Assembly: GCF_016804325.1 (NCBI RefSeq)
Contig: NZ_CP043627.1
Coordinates: 6,541,001-6,605,000, forward strand
Direction: 5' to 3'
DNA from: Methylobacterium aquaticum
GTDB lineage: Bacteria; Pseudomonadota; Alphaproteobacteria; Rhizobiales; Beijerinckiaceae
Length of the DNA: 64,000 nucleotides
The notes beneath the pieces were generated by a model. The model worked only from the letters and a program-made list of their open reading frames with translations, had not been told where the DNA came from and searched no databases. Below, in pieces: positions 49,959 through 59,263 of this stretch; position 1 is the first letter of the stretch, and each line of letters starts with the position of its first letter. The position numbers and the translations under genes are program-made.

Positions 49959-50113
49959 GTGACGCGCGCGACGACGGGACGGCGTTTCTGGGCGCGGCGG
50001 CTCCCCCAGATGGCGGTAGTGATGCTCGGGATTGGGACCGTGAACTTCTTCATCCTTCACCTCGCGCCGGGCGATGCGGCGCAGGTGCTCGCGGGCGAAT
50101 CCGGCTTGGCGAC
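49959..50113 (+). pseudogene. Dipeptide ABC permease (DppB type), N-terminal fragment
   Basis: About 50 residues: RRFWARRLPQMAVVMLGIGT, VNFFILHLAPGDAAQVLAGE, the first helix and signature LAPGD of DppB/OppB permeases. It breaks off after SGLAT. It follows the binding-protein relic as in an intact dpp operon. Confidence 0.75.
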
Positions 50114-50235
50114 GCGTTCGCGCCGACCCTTGGGGTTGATGTGGTCGCGGCTGGCGATGTCCTTGATGATGCGGGCCCGTTCCATCGAGCGCTTGGGCGC
50201 AGTAGGGGCAGGTCGGATCAGTGCATGGCGCTACT
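50105..50235 (-). pseudogene. HNH endonuclease-like remnant
   Basis: On the minus strand CTDPTCPYCAQALDGT is followed, after a one-base shift, by ARIIKDIASRDHINPKGRRE. The CPYC zinc pair and SRDHINPKGR resemble HNH nucleases of phage or mobile elements. It is only about 40 residues and is fused to the dppB relic. Confidence 0.35.
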
Positions 50236-50530
50236 GGCACTCGGTCGATGTAGCATCATCGCGCTTCAAGGGGGCTTCGACGGGGCCGTGAAGCTCCGTC
50301 AAGCGGGCTTGAATTTCATGCGGAAGGCTGTCGAAGCGAACTTCGCAGATCTGACCAGAGCGGCCACCTTGACCATGCGCCGTCCGAATTTCGGGAACGA
50401 CACCCCGCCAGGGCGTGGTCCGTCCTGTGTGAAATCGTCGGCAGACCTTATGGAATGCTTGCCGGGTGATCCCTGCAGCCTGCGCGATTCCAGCGGCGCC
50501 GTAGAATTTTTCACGGTTGCCCCTCTTCAA
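50231..50530 (-). pseudogene. Mu-like transposase N-terminal DNA-binding domain relic
   Basis: 99 residues: KFYGAAGIAQAAGITRQAFH, KVCRRFHTGRTTPWRGVVPE, VRFDSLPHEIQARLTELHG. The winged-helix followed by 'xFDSLPxEIQxxL' recalls the N-terminal domain of phage Mu transposase A. Nothing of the catalytic part follows. It overlaps the upstream small gene by 20 bp, as in Mu-like early operons. Confidence 0.5.
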
Positions 50531-50780
50531 CGTCCAGGGCTGCGGCCATCAATTCGTTGATGATTGCTTGGCTGCGTTTGCTACGACGTTCCCCTTTGGG
50601 GGCTTTATCGACAGTTTGTCTGTTGACGCCTTTAGCGACCCGCTCCTTATCGAGAGTGGTGCCTTGGGCCACGAGCCCAGCCCTCACGGCCCTGTAAAGG
50701 TCCGGCGAGCCGATGATAGCCACAGGGAGAGCGCGCTTGATCCGGCGCATGTTGCACGGGAAAACGCGTGCTCGCAGCAT
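50511..50780 (-). CDS. Small HTH protein of a Mu-like prophage relic
   Basis: About 89 residues from ATG 50780, or 79 from ATG 50750 (MRRIKRALPVAIIGSPDLYR); the longer open frame to 50924 looks non-coding. RAVRAGLVAQGTTLDKERVA, KGVNRQTVDKAPKGERRSKR resembles helix-turn-helix proteins encoded next to Mu-type transposases (Ner- or repressor-like). It is adjacent to the MuA-like relic on the same strand. The role is inferred from context only. Confidence 0.5.
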   Translation of the reverse strand: MLRARVFPCNMRRIKRALPVAIIGSPDLYRAVRAGLVAQGTTLDKERVAKGVNRQTVDKAPKGERRSKRSQAIINELMAAALDVEEGQP

Positions 50781-50955
50781 GTTACAGATATCTGGCGGCG
50801 GAGTGCCCTGCGACCTCGCCTTACCAATCGGCATCGGAATAAGTTGTTGATATAGTGAGAGTTTTCCGAAGCTGTCGCCAAACATCTCCGATCGCCCGCC
50901 GCCAAAAAGCTTCGACGCGCCCACCCTTCGCGCCGCCTTTTCGAACCCGCTTGCG

Positions 50956-50994
50956 GAACACTTGCGGAACGCTTACCATGTTCGCGATTTGTTT
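50956..50994. promoter_or_regulatory. SOS boxes before lexA
   Basis: GAAC-ACTTGCG-GAAC at 50956-50970 is the exact complement of the alphaproteobacterial SOS box GTTC-N7-GTTC. A weaker GTTC-GCGATTT-GTTT follows at 50980-50994. Their place 35-73 bp before the lexA start predicts LexA autorepression. Confidence 0.75.
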
Positions 50995-51028
50995 CCGGAG
51001 CGCGGCAGCGCGGGGATGAGAGTGTCAC

Positions 51029-51772
51029 ATGCTCACGCGTAAGCAGTTGGACCTGCTCCGCTTCATTCAGCAGAGGATGCGGGAGACGGGCGTTCCCCCG
51101 TCCTTCGACGAGATGAAGGACGCCCTCGACCTCAAGTCGAAATCGGGCATCCATCGCCTGATCACCGCCCTGGAGGAGCGCGGCTTCCTGCGCCGCCTGC
51201 CGAACCGGGCCCGGGCGATCGAGGTGATCCGCCTGCCCGACACGGTGACGGGGCCGGCGCAGGCCGCGCCCGCCCCCGGGGCCGAGGTGGTGCGGTTCAA
51301 CCCCAGCGTGGTCGAGGGTGGGCGTGCCCACGAGCCGAAGCGGCAAGCCGGCATCCCCGCCATGGCGACCGCCTCGGACGAGAACGGTCACTCGGTCAGC
51401 GTGCCGGTGATGGGCCGGATCGCCGCCGGTACGCCGATCTCGGCGATCCAGAGCCAGAGCCGTACGGTGGCGATGTCGCCGGACTTCCTGGCCAGCGGCG
51501 AGCATTACGCCCTGGAGGTGCGCGGCGATTCGATGATCGAGGCCGGCATCCTCGACGGCGACCTCGTGGTCATCCGCCGCCAGGAGACCGCCAATACCGG
51601 CGACATCATCGTGGCCCTGATCGACGACGAGGAGGCGACCCTGAAGCGCCTGCGCCGCCGCGGCTCGTCGATTGCGCTGGAAGCCGCCAACCCGGCCTAC
51701 GAGACCCGCGTGCTCGGGCCGGACCGGGTGCGGATCCAGGGAAGGCTGGTGAGCCTAGTGCGGAAGTACTGA
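51029..51772 (+). CDS. lexA: LexA repressor
   Basis: 247 residues. The N-terminal winged helix starts [40 protein letters not shown], as in alphaproteobacterial LexA. The hinge is long. The C-terminal S24 peptidase has the Ala-Gly self-cleavage bond in [12 protein letters not shown], the nucleophile Ser in [15 protein letters not shown] and the general-base Lys in [10 protein letters not shown]. RecA-stimulated self-cleavage lifts repression of DNA-damage genes. Exact SOS boxes lie upstream. The umuC relics at 43-45 kb show that one error-prone polymerase of the regulon has been lost here. Confidence 0.95.
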   Translation: MLTRKQLDLLRFIQQRMRETGVPPSFDEMKDALDLKSKSGIHRLITALEERGFLRRLPNRARAIEVIRLPDTVTGPAQAAPAPGAEVVRFNPSVVEGGRAHEPKRQAGIPAMATASDENGHSVSVPVMGRIAAGTPISAIQSQSRTVAMSPDFLASGEHYALEVRGDSMIEAGILDGDLVVIRRQETANTGDIIVALIDDEEATLKRLRRRGSSIALEAANPAYETRVLGPDRVRIQGRLVSLVRKY

Positions 51773-51800
51773 ATCGATTCGGGGATTGGCGCATCGCTCA

Positions 51801-51975
51801 ACCCTCCCCCCTCTGCGGGGGAGGGTAGTCCCTGCGTCAGCAGGGGCCGGGAGAGGGGCAGCGCGACGCTGTTCCAGGTGGCGCCCGTCACCATGGTCGC
51901 TCCCTTTCCGGAAGCGTGGTTCCCCTCTCCCGCCCCGCATCCGCGGGGCACCCTCCCCCGCAGAGGGGGGAGGGT
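51801..51975. repeat. Inverted repeat between lexA and the purine permease
   Basis: A perfect 26-bp arm (51801-51826, ACCCTCCCCCCTCTGCGGGG and six more bases) is repeated inverted at 51950-51975. A second, imperfect pair (GGGAGAGGGG / CCCCTCTCCC) lies inside. Each arm can also fold alone. It sits between two converging genes and may end both transcripts; similar GC-rich palindromes are common in this group. Confidence 0.75.
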
Positions 51976-51993
51976 ACAGATGCGTCGCGCCCG

Positions 51994-53334
51994 TCAGTGC
52001 GCGCTCCCCGTTGCGACGAACTTGAACAGGAACACCCCGGCGATCACCCACACCACCGGCTTCACCTCCCGGAACCGCCCGGTGAGCAGCTTGATCACCG
52101 CGTAGGTGATGAAGCCGAAGGCGACGCCGTTGGCGATCGAGTAGGTGAAGGGCATCAGCAGCGCCGTCACGCAGGCCGGCAGCACCTCGGTCAGGTCGTC
52201 CCAGTCGAGATCGACCAGTTCGTGCAGCATCAGGCAGGCGACGTAGAACAGGGCCGGCGCCGTGGCGTAGGCCGGAACCGAGCCGGCGAGCGGCGCGAAG
52301 AACAGGCAGGCGAGGAACAGGACCGCCACCGTGGCGGCGGTGAGGCCGGTGCGGCCGCCCTCCTCGACGCCGGACGCGCTCTCGAGGTAGGCGGTGGTGC
52401 TCGACGTGCCCAGCAGCGAGCCGACGAAGATCGAGGACGAATCCGCCATCAGCGCCTTGTCGAGGCGCTCCATCTTGCCCTCGGTCAGCAGCCCCGCCCG
52501 GTTGGCGACACCCATCAGCGTGCCGGTGGCATCGAACAATTCGACGAGGAAGAACACCAGGATCACGTTGAGGAGACCGCCCGACAGGGCGCCCTTGATG
52601 TCGAGGGCAAACAGGGTCGGGGCGATCGAGGGCGGCAGCGAGGCGACGCCCTGGAAGGTGTTGTCGGCGACGATGAAGCTCAACGCCGTGACGGTGAGGA
52701 TGCCGGCGAGCAGCGCGCCGCGGACCTTGCGCACCGAGAGCACCGCGACGATCAGGAAGCCCAGCACCGCCAGCACCGTGCTCGGCTTGTGCAGGTCGCC
52801 CAGCGTCACGAAGGTCGCCGGGCTCGCCGTCACCACCCCGGCACTTTTGAGTGCGATGATCGCCAGGAAAAGCCCGATGCCGACCGTGATGGCGATGCGC
52901 ATCGAGCGGGGGATGCCCTCGACGATGATCCGTCGCAACCCCGTCAGCGTGACGACCATGAAGCACAGGCCGGAGATGAACACCGCGCCCAAAGCCGCCT
53001 GCCAGGTGTAGCCCATCTGGAGCACCACCACGTAGGCGAAGTAGGCGTTGAGCCCCATGCCCGGCGCCAGCGCGATCGGGTAGTTGGCGTAGAAAGCCAT
53101 CACCAGCGAGCCGATCGCCGCGACGAGGCAGGTGGCGACGAACACCGCCCCCTTGGGCATCCCGGCATCGCCCAGGATGTTGGGATTGACGAAGACGATG
53201 TAGGCCATCGTCAGGAAGGTGGTCAGCCCGGCCAGCATCTCGGTGCGCACGGTCGTGCCGTGGGCCGAGAGCGCGAAGGTGCGCTCCAGAAATCCGTTGG
53301 GCCGGGTCAGGCCGTCGTCGCGCTTCAGGTCCAT
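51994..53334 (-). CDS. NCS2-family purine permease (AzgA/GhxP-like)
   Basis: 446 residues with about 12-14 membrane segments. Family hallmarks: TEMLAGLTTFLTMAYIVFVN, LAPGMGLNAYFAYVVV (the transport-site NxYF loop), SSSIFVGSLLGTSSTTAYLE (second binding-site motif) and ESASGVEEGGRTGLTA. This is the AzgA-like branch that imports guanine, hypoxanthine or adenine with protons. Its start overlaps the stop of the xanthine-dehydrogenase-type gene by 10 bp, coupling purine uptake with hydroxylation. Confidence 0.93.
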   Translation of the reverse strand: MDLKRDDGLTRPNGFLERTFALSAHGTTVRTEMLAGLTTFLTMAYIVFVNPNILGDAGMPKGAVFVATCLVAAIGSLVMAFYANYPIALAPGMGLNAYFAYVVVLQMGYTWQAALGAVFISGLCFMVVTLTGLRRIIVEGIPRSMRIAITVGIGLFLAIIALKSAGVVTASPATFVTLGDLHKPSTVLAVLGFLIVAVLSVRKVRGALLAGILTVTALSFIVADNTFQGVASLPPSIAPTLFALDIKGALSGGLLNVILVFFLVELFDATGTLMGVANRAGLLTEGKMERLDKALMADSSSIFVGSLLGTSSTTAYLESASGVEEGGRTGLTAATVAVLFLACLFFAPLAGSVPAYATAPALFYVACLMLHELVDLDWDDLTEVLPACVTALLMPFTYSIANGVAFGFITYAVIKLLTGRFREVKPVVWVIAGVFLFKFVATGSAH

Positions 53335-56113
53335 CGCTCCTCCTCAGCGCTCTGGCTGATCTGTCGGTAGATCCGGTCGGGCGCGAAGGGCGTCGCGGTC
53401 AGCCGCGCGCCGGTCGCGTCCCGGATGGCGTTCCCCAAGGCCGCCGCGACGGGGTTGAACGGGCTCTCGCTCATCGACTTGGCGCCGAGCGGCCCGACCG
53501 CGTCGTGGGTGGCGGCAAAGATCACCTCGGTGCGGGGCACGTCGGCGATGGCCGGGATGTGGTAGGTGCGGAAGGACGGGGTCGCGACCCGGCCATCGCC
53601 GTCGATCCGGAGATCCTCGTAGAGCGCGGCGCCGAGCGCCTGGGCGACGCCGCCCTCGATCTGGCCGCGGCACTGAACCGGGTTCATCACCCGGCCCGCA
53701 TCGGCGGCGTGGACGCTCCGCAGGATGCGCAGCTCACCCGTCCCCGGATGCACCGCGACCTGGAAGCCCTGGACGTTGAACGCCACCGAGCGCGGGCTGC
53801 CGTCGGCCTGCCCCACGGCCTCGGCGGGGCCGAGCTCCGCGAGCGCCACCCGGGCGTCGGCGGCCGTGACCGCGTCGCCGTCGAGGCGGCAGGCGGCGGG
53901 ATCGAGCCCGAGCCGGGCAGCCGCGCGGTCGCGCAGGATCGCGGCCAGGCTCTCCGCGGCCCGTAACGTGGCCTGGCCCGCCACCACGATGCCGGTGCTG
54001 CCATAGGCGCCGGTATCGTGCCCGACCGCGTCGGTGTCGCCCTGGCGGAGGGCGATGCGGTCCGGGGTGGTTTCTAAGACTTCCGCGGCGATCTGGCCGT
54101 GCACCGTCGAGGTGCCGTTGCCGAACTCCACCGTGCCGACGCGCAGGGCGTAGAGCCCGTCTTCCCCGAGCGCGATCCGGGCCTCGGCGAAGTGGCCCCG
54201 CGGCGGGATGGTGTCGATCATCGAGAGCGCCATGCCCGAGCCCGTGCGCCAGCCCGGCGGGGCGGGGGGAGGGGCTCGGCCAGGGCGACGGCCACCGCGT
54301 CGAGGCACTGGTCGAGGCCGTAGCTGCCGTACCGGACGTCGTGCGGCTCCAGGCTCGTCGAGACCATCGGGTCGCCGGGGCGGACCACGTTGCGCCGCCG
54401 CAACTCGAACGGGTCGAGGTCGAGCGCCCGGGCGAGCTCGTCCATGGCGGATTCGACCGCGAAGATGGTCTGGCTCAGGCCGTAGCCGCGAAACGCGCCG
54501 GCTGGCAGGGTGTGGGTGTGGACGGCGTAGCCGTCGATCCGCTTGTTGGCGCAGCGATAGACCGCGATCACCTCGTTGCAGCCGTGATGCAGCACGCCGC
54601 CGGCATGGTTGCCGTAGGCGCCGGTATTTGACAGGACCTGAAGGTCGATCGCCGTCAGGGTGCCATCGCGGCGGGCGCCGAGGCGCACCCGCACCCGCAT
54701 CGGGTGGCGGGTGGTGGTGGCGGTGAACTGCTCGGTGCGGGTCAGTTCCCAGCGCACCGGCCGGCCGGTGGCGAGCACGGCGAGCGCCACCAGGTCCTCG
54801 GTCAGCATCTCCTGCTTGCCTCCGAAGCCGCCGCCGACCCGGCCGCACTCGACCCGAACCCCATCGCGCGGGAGATCGAACAGGGCGCAGAGGGCGTCGC
54901 GGGTGAGGAACGGCACCTGGGTGCTGGAGCGGATGACGAGGCGCCCGTCGGGATCGCGCCAGCCGATCGCCGCATGGGTCTCGAGATGGGCGTGCTGGAT
55001 CCGCTGCGAGCGGTAGGTGCCCTCGTGCACCACGTCCGCCGCGGCGAGGCCGGCCGTGACATCGCCGATCTCGCCATGCGCCTCGGCGGCGAGGTTGGGA
55101 TGGGGATGGAGCGGCGGCGCGTCCTCGCCCGTCGGCCGCACGCCGTGGACGAGCGGCGCGTCGGGAGCGAGCGCCCGCTCGGGATCGAGGCAGGCCGGCA
55201 GCACCTCGTACTCGACGATCAGGGCGCGGCAGCCGGCCTCCGCCGCCGCCTCGCTCTCGGCGACCACCGCCGCGACGCGCTGGCCGACGAAGCGCATCAC
55301 CGAATCGAGCACCCGCGTGTCGCTGGCATCGTCGGCGGGGTTCTGGTGCCGGGCGGTGGAGAACAGCCGGTCCGGCGCATCCGCATGGGTCAGCACCCGC
55401 ACCACCCCGGGCAGGGCGAGCGCGGCCGTCGCGTCGATGCGCAGCACGCGCGCATGGGCGTGGGGCGAGCGCAGAACCTTGAGGTGCAGGCTGCCGGCAA
55501 CGGTGAGGTCGAGGGTGTAGCGCGCCCGGCCGCTGACGATGGCGGCGCTGGCGGGGGCCGGCGGGCTGTGCTCGCAGGGCGCCGGGCGGAACGCTGGAAC
55601 CTGGCCGTCGATGCCCGCGATCGCGTCGGCGATGTTGTCGGTGGCGTCGGCGATGTTGTCGATCGCGTCAGCGATCGACCGGTAGCCGGTGCAACGGCAG
55701 AGATTGCCCTTCAGCGCCGCCGGCAGGTCGCGCCGCTGGCCCTGGTCGAGGGCGGCCGCCGTCATCACCATCCCGGAGGTGCAGAAGCCGCACTGGAAGC
55801 CTTGCGCGGCGACGAAGGCTGCCTGGACCGGGTGGAGGCTGTCGGGCACGCCGTCCCCCGGCGCGCAGGGGCCGGCCAGCCCCTCGATCGTGGTGATGCT
55901 GCGGTTCGCCGCCCGGAAGGCCGGTACCAGGCAGGCATGTAGCGGCTCGCCGTCGACATGCACCGTGCAGGCGCCGCAATCACCCGTATCGCAGCCCTTC
56001 TTGACCCCGAACCAGCCGAGTTCGCGCAGGAAGGTGCGCAGGCACTGCCCGGCCCGGGGTGCGGCCTCCTGGACCGTTCCGTTGACCGTCAGCCTCATGC
56101 TCGCCGGTTTCAT
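53325..56113 (-). pseudogene. Xanthine dehydrogenase-type enzyme, 2Fe-2S and Mo domains fused, one-base frameshift
   Basis: From ATG 56113 the first 160 residues hold both 2Fe-2S clusters: [20 protein letters not shown], then CGFCTSGM and [10 protein letters not shown] linker with a repeat ([20 protein letters not shown]) leads to the molybdopterin domain: [60 protein letters not shown]. The frame breaks in the C run (G run at 54264-54269); the rest ([40 protein letters not shown] with the catalytic Glu region) is in another frame. One added base gives about 930 residues. The ATGA overlap with the FAD subunit gene and the adjacent permease suggest purine oxidation. The frameshift may be an artefact. 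Confidence 0.85.
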
Positions 56114-56934
56114 GCGCCGCCTCCCGCGAGTTCGGCCCGGGCCTCCTCGGCCAGGAGCCCGGTGACGTGGCGGCGCCAGTCCGGCGCCCCGTGGACGTCG
56201 TCGTACCAGAGATCGTCGGGGATCGCGGCGGCGAGCGCCGCCGCCAGCTCCCCGGCCTCCGGCAGGTGGGCGACGTCGATCCGCACCGGGCGCCGGGTCG
56301 CGGCCGTCACCGTGAGGGCGAAGGCGCCCGAGGCGTCCAGGGTGGCGATGGTCAGTGCGCCGGAGCGGCCGTTGGGGCTGAGAGACAGGCGCCGGAAGGC
56401 GGCGCGTCGCTTGAGCGCCGCCGCCGGCAGGGCGATCTCCCGCAGGATCTCGCCGGGCGCGAGCGCCGTCGCCTGCGGCCCCGTCACGAGGTCGCGGACG
56501 CTCAAGGTCCTCTCGCCGCCCTCCGGCGTCCAGATCAGGGCGGTGCCGTCGAGGGCGACCGCCAGCGCGATCATCGGTCCGGCGGGGAGCGCCAGGCAGA
56601 CGTTGCCGCCGACGGTCGCGGCGTTCCAGATCTTGAACGAGCCGAGGAGCGCCCGGCAGCACCGCCCGATCAGGGGTGCTGCGGCGTAAGCGGCCGGCAG
56701 CTCGATCCGGTCGAGGGCCGCGATGGTGCAGGTCGCGGCGATCGCGAGGCCCCGCTCCGTCAGGGCGTAGGCCTCCCAGCCGAGGGAGGGCAGGTCGACC
56801 AGCCGGCTCACCCCCTCCTGCGGCTCCGAGAACAGCCAGGTCCCGCCGGCGAGCCAGGCATCGCCCGGGCGCCAGGCCGGCAGGGCGGCGCGGCTGCGGG
56901 GCGCCACCACCTCCGTGATGCTGTCGAGATCCAT
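56110..56934 (-). CDS. FAD-binding subunit of the xanthine dehydrogenase-type enzyme
   Basis: 274 residues of the CoxM/XdhB type: [20 protein letters not shown] (pyrophosphate-binding loop, here GGTWLF), [20 protein letters not shown] (second FAD loop) and a C-terminal CO-dehydrogenase flavoprotein domain ([20 protein letters not shown]). It passes electrons from the 2Fe-2S clusters to NAD or another acceptor. It is the first gene of the FAD / fused 2Fe-2S-Mo / NCS2 permease operon, coupled to the next gene by ATGA at 56110-56113. Confidence 0.9.
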   Translation of the reverse strand: MDLDSITEVVAPRSRAALPAWRPGDAWLAGGTWLFSEPQEGVSRLVDLPSLGWEAYALTERGLAIAATCTIAALDRIELPAAYAAAPLIGRCCRALLGSFKIWNAATVGGNVCLALPAGPMIALAVALDGTALIWTPEGGERTLSVRDLVTGPQATALAPGEILREIALPAAALKRRAAFRRLSLSPNGRSGALTIATLDASGAFALTVTAATRRPVRIDVAHLPEAGELAAALAAAIPDDLWYDDVHGAPDWRRHVTGLLAEEARAELAGGGA

Positions 56935-57200
56935 GAGCGTTCTCGCGCGCCTCCCGCCTGCGCCCCCCGGACGGGGCCGCCGCTATCGTAAGGCAAGATC
57001 GCGTCCAATGCGGCAGGGCTCGTGCGGGCCGGGCGGCCTACGCCGTGCCGCCGAGCGGAGCGTCCAGCCCCGGCCCGCCGCCCCCGTGAATTCATAACAA
57101 TTGCTGTGAGCGTATTAACCTTCTGTTAGATTCTCGATTGACTTTAGTAAGTCGTTAACGCCCTTATCGCGCATCGCGGGACGATGAGCAGGCCGCCATC

Positions 57201-58082
57201 ATGCCGAAGCTAGAAAAGTTTATTTCCGGCTTTACGTTGGGACGCGAGACAGGGGTGAAGGACATGCAATCGGCCTATCCCAGCGACGCCGGCATCATCG
57301 AAGCCGCGCCGCTGCCGTTCGACATGGCATCGACACGAAAGAAAGTTCGGAACGGCGCGACGTCAACCAGGTCGCTCAATCCCGAGTTGATCATCAAGTC
57401 GTTCAATACCTGGGCATTCAAGCGCGAACAGCCCGGCAATCCCGAGCGGCTGGTGCCTGCGGTCGAGGCGGCGATGCGGGCCGGGCGGCCGCTCGAATTC
57501 GTGCTGTACTGGGGCAAGGGCCCGCGGGCCGAAATCGCCGCGCCGGATCTCGCCTGCCTCGATTATCTCGGCCAGCTCGCCGAGCGGGTGCGCCAGGCCT
57601 ATGCGCCGGGGGCGGTCTTCCGGCTGATCTTCACCGACACCCATGCGGCGCTGAACGGACACCCGGCCGCGGCGGCGGATGCCTATTTCGGCGCCATCGA
57701 TGCCGCGGCGCAAGCCCGCGGCTTCGCCAGCACCCGGCTCAGCGACGTCGTCGCCTTCGCCCGCGAGATCGGGGCGGACACCCCCGAGGAGGAGCCCTCC
57801 GGCGCGATCCTGGCGAGCCTGATCGCCTGCGCGGCCAAGTGGTATCGCGGCGAGGGCTCCACCGAGCAGGGCGCCCTCGACTACCACCGCATGAACATGG
57901 TCGAGAAGCGCGCCGTGGCGGCGGCCTTCCCCGAGGCGGTGTTCGTCACCTTCAACGGCAGCGAGTTCCGCGACCTGTTCCCGGCGACCATGCCGATCTT
58001 CTACATGTACTCCCTGCGCCGCGGCGTCGGGGTGAAGCCCTGGTTCATCGTCCCCGAGCCGGATTCCGGGCCGGCCGCCTGA
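57201..58082 (+). CDS. Unknown enzyme-like protein before an EamA exporter
   Basis: 293 residues; ATG 57264 (MQSAYPSDAG) is an alternative start. After about 65 variable residues: SFNTWAFKREQPGNPERLVP, AGRPLEFVLYWGKGPRAEIA, LDYLGQLAERVRQAYAPGAV, FRLIFTDTHAALNGHPAAAA, YHRMNMVEKRAVAAAFPEAV, FVTFNGSEFRDLFPATMPIF. The 'YxPGAxFxLIxTD' pattern vaguely recalls PvcA/DIT1 isonitrile synthases, but I am not confident. The region upstream is AT-rich with TTGACT near 57136. A drug/metabolite exporter gene follows 23 bp later, so the product may be a small molecule that is exported. Confidence 0.65.
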   Translation: MPKLEKFISGFTLGRETGVKDMQSAYPSDAGIIEAAPLPFDMASTRKKVRNGATSTRSLNPELIIKSFNTWAFKREQPGNPERLVPAVEAAMRAGRPLEFVLYWGKGPRAEIAAPDLACLDYLGQLAERVRQAYAPGAVFRLIFTDTHAALNGHPAAAADAYFGAIDAAAQARGFASTRLSDVVAFAREIGADTPEEEPSGAILASLIACAAKWYRGEGSTEQGALDYHRMNMVEKRAVAAAFPEAVFVTFNGSEFRDLFPATMPIFYMYSLRRGVGVKPWFIVPEPDSGPAA

Positions 58083-58105
58083 TCCGCCTGCCCCGGAGAC
58101 ACGCC

Positions 58106-59161
58106 ATGCAGAGCGCCACGCGCGCGTCGGCCGTGGATGCGCGGCCGGCCGAGGCCGCCCGCCCGGCCGACAACGTCCCCCGCGGCATCGCGCTGATGAT
58201 CGGCGCGACCGTGCTGCTGACCCTGTCGAACGCCTTCTCGAAGCACCTCGTCGCCCATTACCCGGTCGGCGAGGTGATGTTCCTGCGCTCCTCGATCGCC
58301 TTCGGCCTGGTCTGCGCGTTCCTGCTGCCGGCGACGGGGCTCGGGGTGTTCCGCACCAAGCGGCCCGGGGCCCATCTCGGCCGCGGGCTGTCGCAGGCGA
58401 TCTCCCAGACGCTGACGGTGCTGGCGCTCGGCCTGATGCCGCTCGCCGGCGTCACGGCGATCGGCTTCTCGGCGCCGCTCTTTGCCGCCGTGGTGGCGAT
58501 CCTCTGGCACAAGGAGGCGTCGGACCCGGTGCGCTGGGGCGTGCTGCTGGTGGGCTTCCTCGGCGTGCTGGTGGTGACCAATCCGGGCGCCGATTCACTC
58601 CAGGTCGGGGCGTTGTTCGCGCTCGGCAACGCCGTGATGTACGGCACCGTCACGGTGGCGGTGCGCGGCATGGCCAAGACCGAGAAGGCCTCGACCCTGC
58701 TGATCTGGCAGATGGCCGTGATGGCGGCGGCGCATTCGCTGCTGCTGGTCTTCGGCTTCCGCTGGCCCACCGGGGCGGATGCCGTCCTGTTCGGGTTGCT
58801 CGGCGCCTCGAATGTCGGGGCGCAGTATCTCTGGACCCGGGCACTCGCCTCGGCGCCGGCCACCGCGGTGTCGCCGTTCTACTACCTGATGCTGGTCTGG
58901 GGCATGGGCTTGGGCTACCTCGCCTTCGGCGAGGTCCCGAATGCGCACCTCGTCGTCGGCGGCGTGATCGTGGTGGCGGCCGGCGCCCTGCTCCTGTGGC
59001 ACGAGACCGTGATGCGGCGGGGGCACGCGGCGCGGATGCCGGCCTGGGTCGAGGCCTGGATGCGCGGGCGCGAGAGCGGGCCGGTGCGGCTGTCCCGCCC
59101 CGAGGTCCATCGGCTGCACAGGCCGGTGGCGCTCGGGCTGTCGCGGGATTTCGCGGGGTGA
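58106..59161 (+). CDS. EamA-family drug/metabolite transporter
   Basis: 351 residues from ATG 58106. Ten membrane helices in two EamA repeats (ALMIGATVLLTLSNAFSKHL ... RWGVLLVGFLGVLVVTNPG; QVGALFALGNAVMYGTVTVA ... LVVGGVIVVAAGALLLWHE). A positively charged C-terminal tail of about 45 residues is unusual in length. Proteins of this family export amino acids, nucleosides or other metabolites. The gene follows the unknown protein by 23 bp with GGAG before its start, so the two form an operon. Confidence 0.92.
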   Translation: MQSATRASAVDARPAEAARPADNVPRGIALMIGATVLLTLSNAFSKHLVAHYPVGEVMFLRSSIAFGLVCAFLLPATGLGVFRTKRPGAHLGRGLSQAISQTLTVLALGLMPLAGVTAIGFSAPLFAAVVAILWHKEASDPVRWGVLLVGFLGVLVVTNPGADSLQVGALFALGNAVMYGTVTVAVRGMAKTEKASTLLIWQMAVMAAAHSLLLVFGFRWPTGADAVLFGLLGASNVGAQYLWTRALASAPATAVSPFYYLMLVWGMGLGYLAFGEVPNAHLVVGGVIVVAAGALLLWHETVMRRGHAARMPAWVEAWMRGRESGPVRLSRPEVHRLHRPVALGLSRDFAG

Positions 59162-59263
59162 GGAAGGGGTCCGCCCCCGGGGCGGAACCCCACGGTTTGG
59201 CCGTGCGAAGGGCCGTCGAGGCTGGAAAGGAGCCTTTCGCGCGGTGAGGCTGATTGGGTTTTC

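Noticed and set aside
51916..53370. 484-codon open frame opposite the purine permease
   Set aside because: Antisense shadow; highly charged His/Asp/Arg-rich and without homologous motifs.
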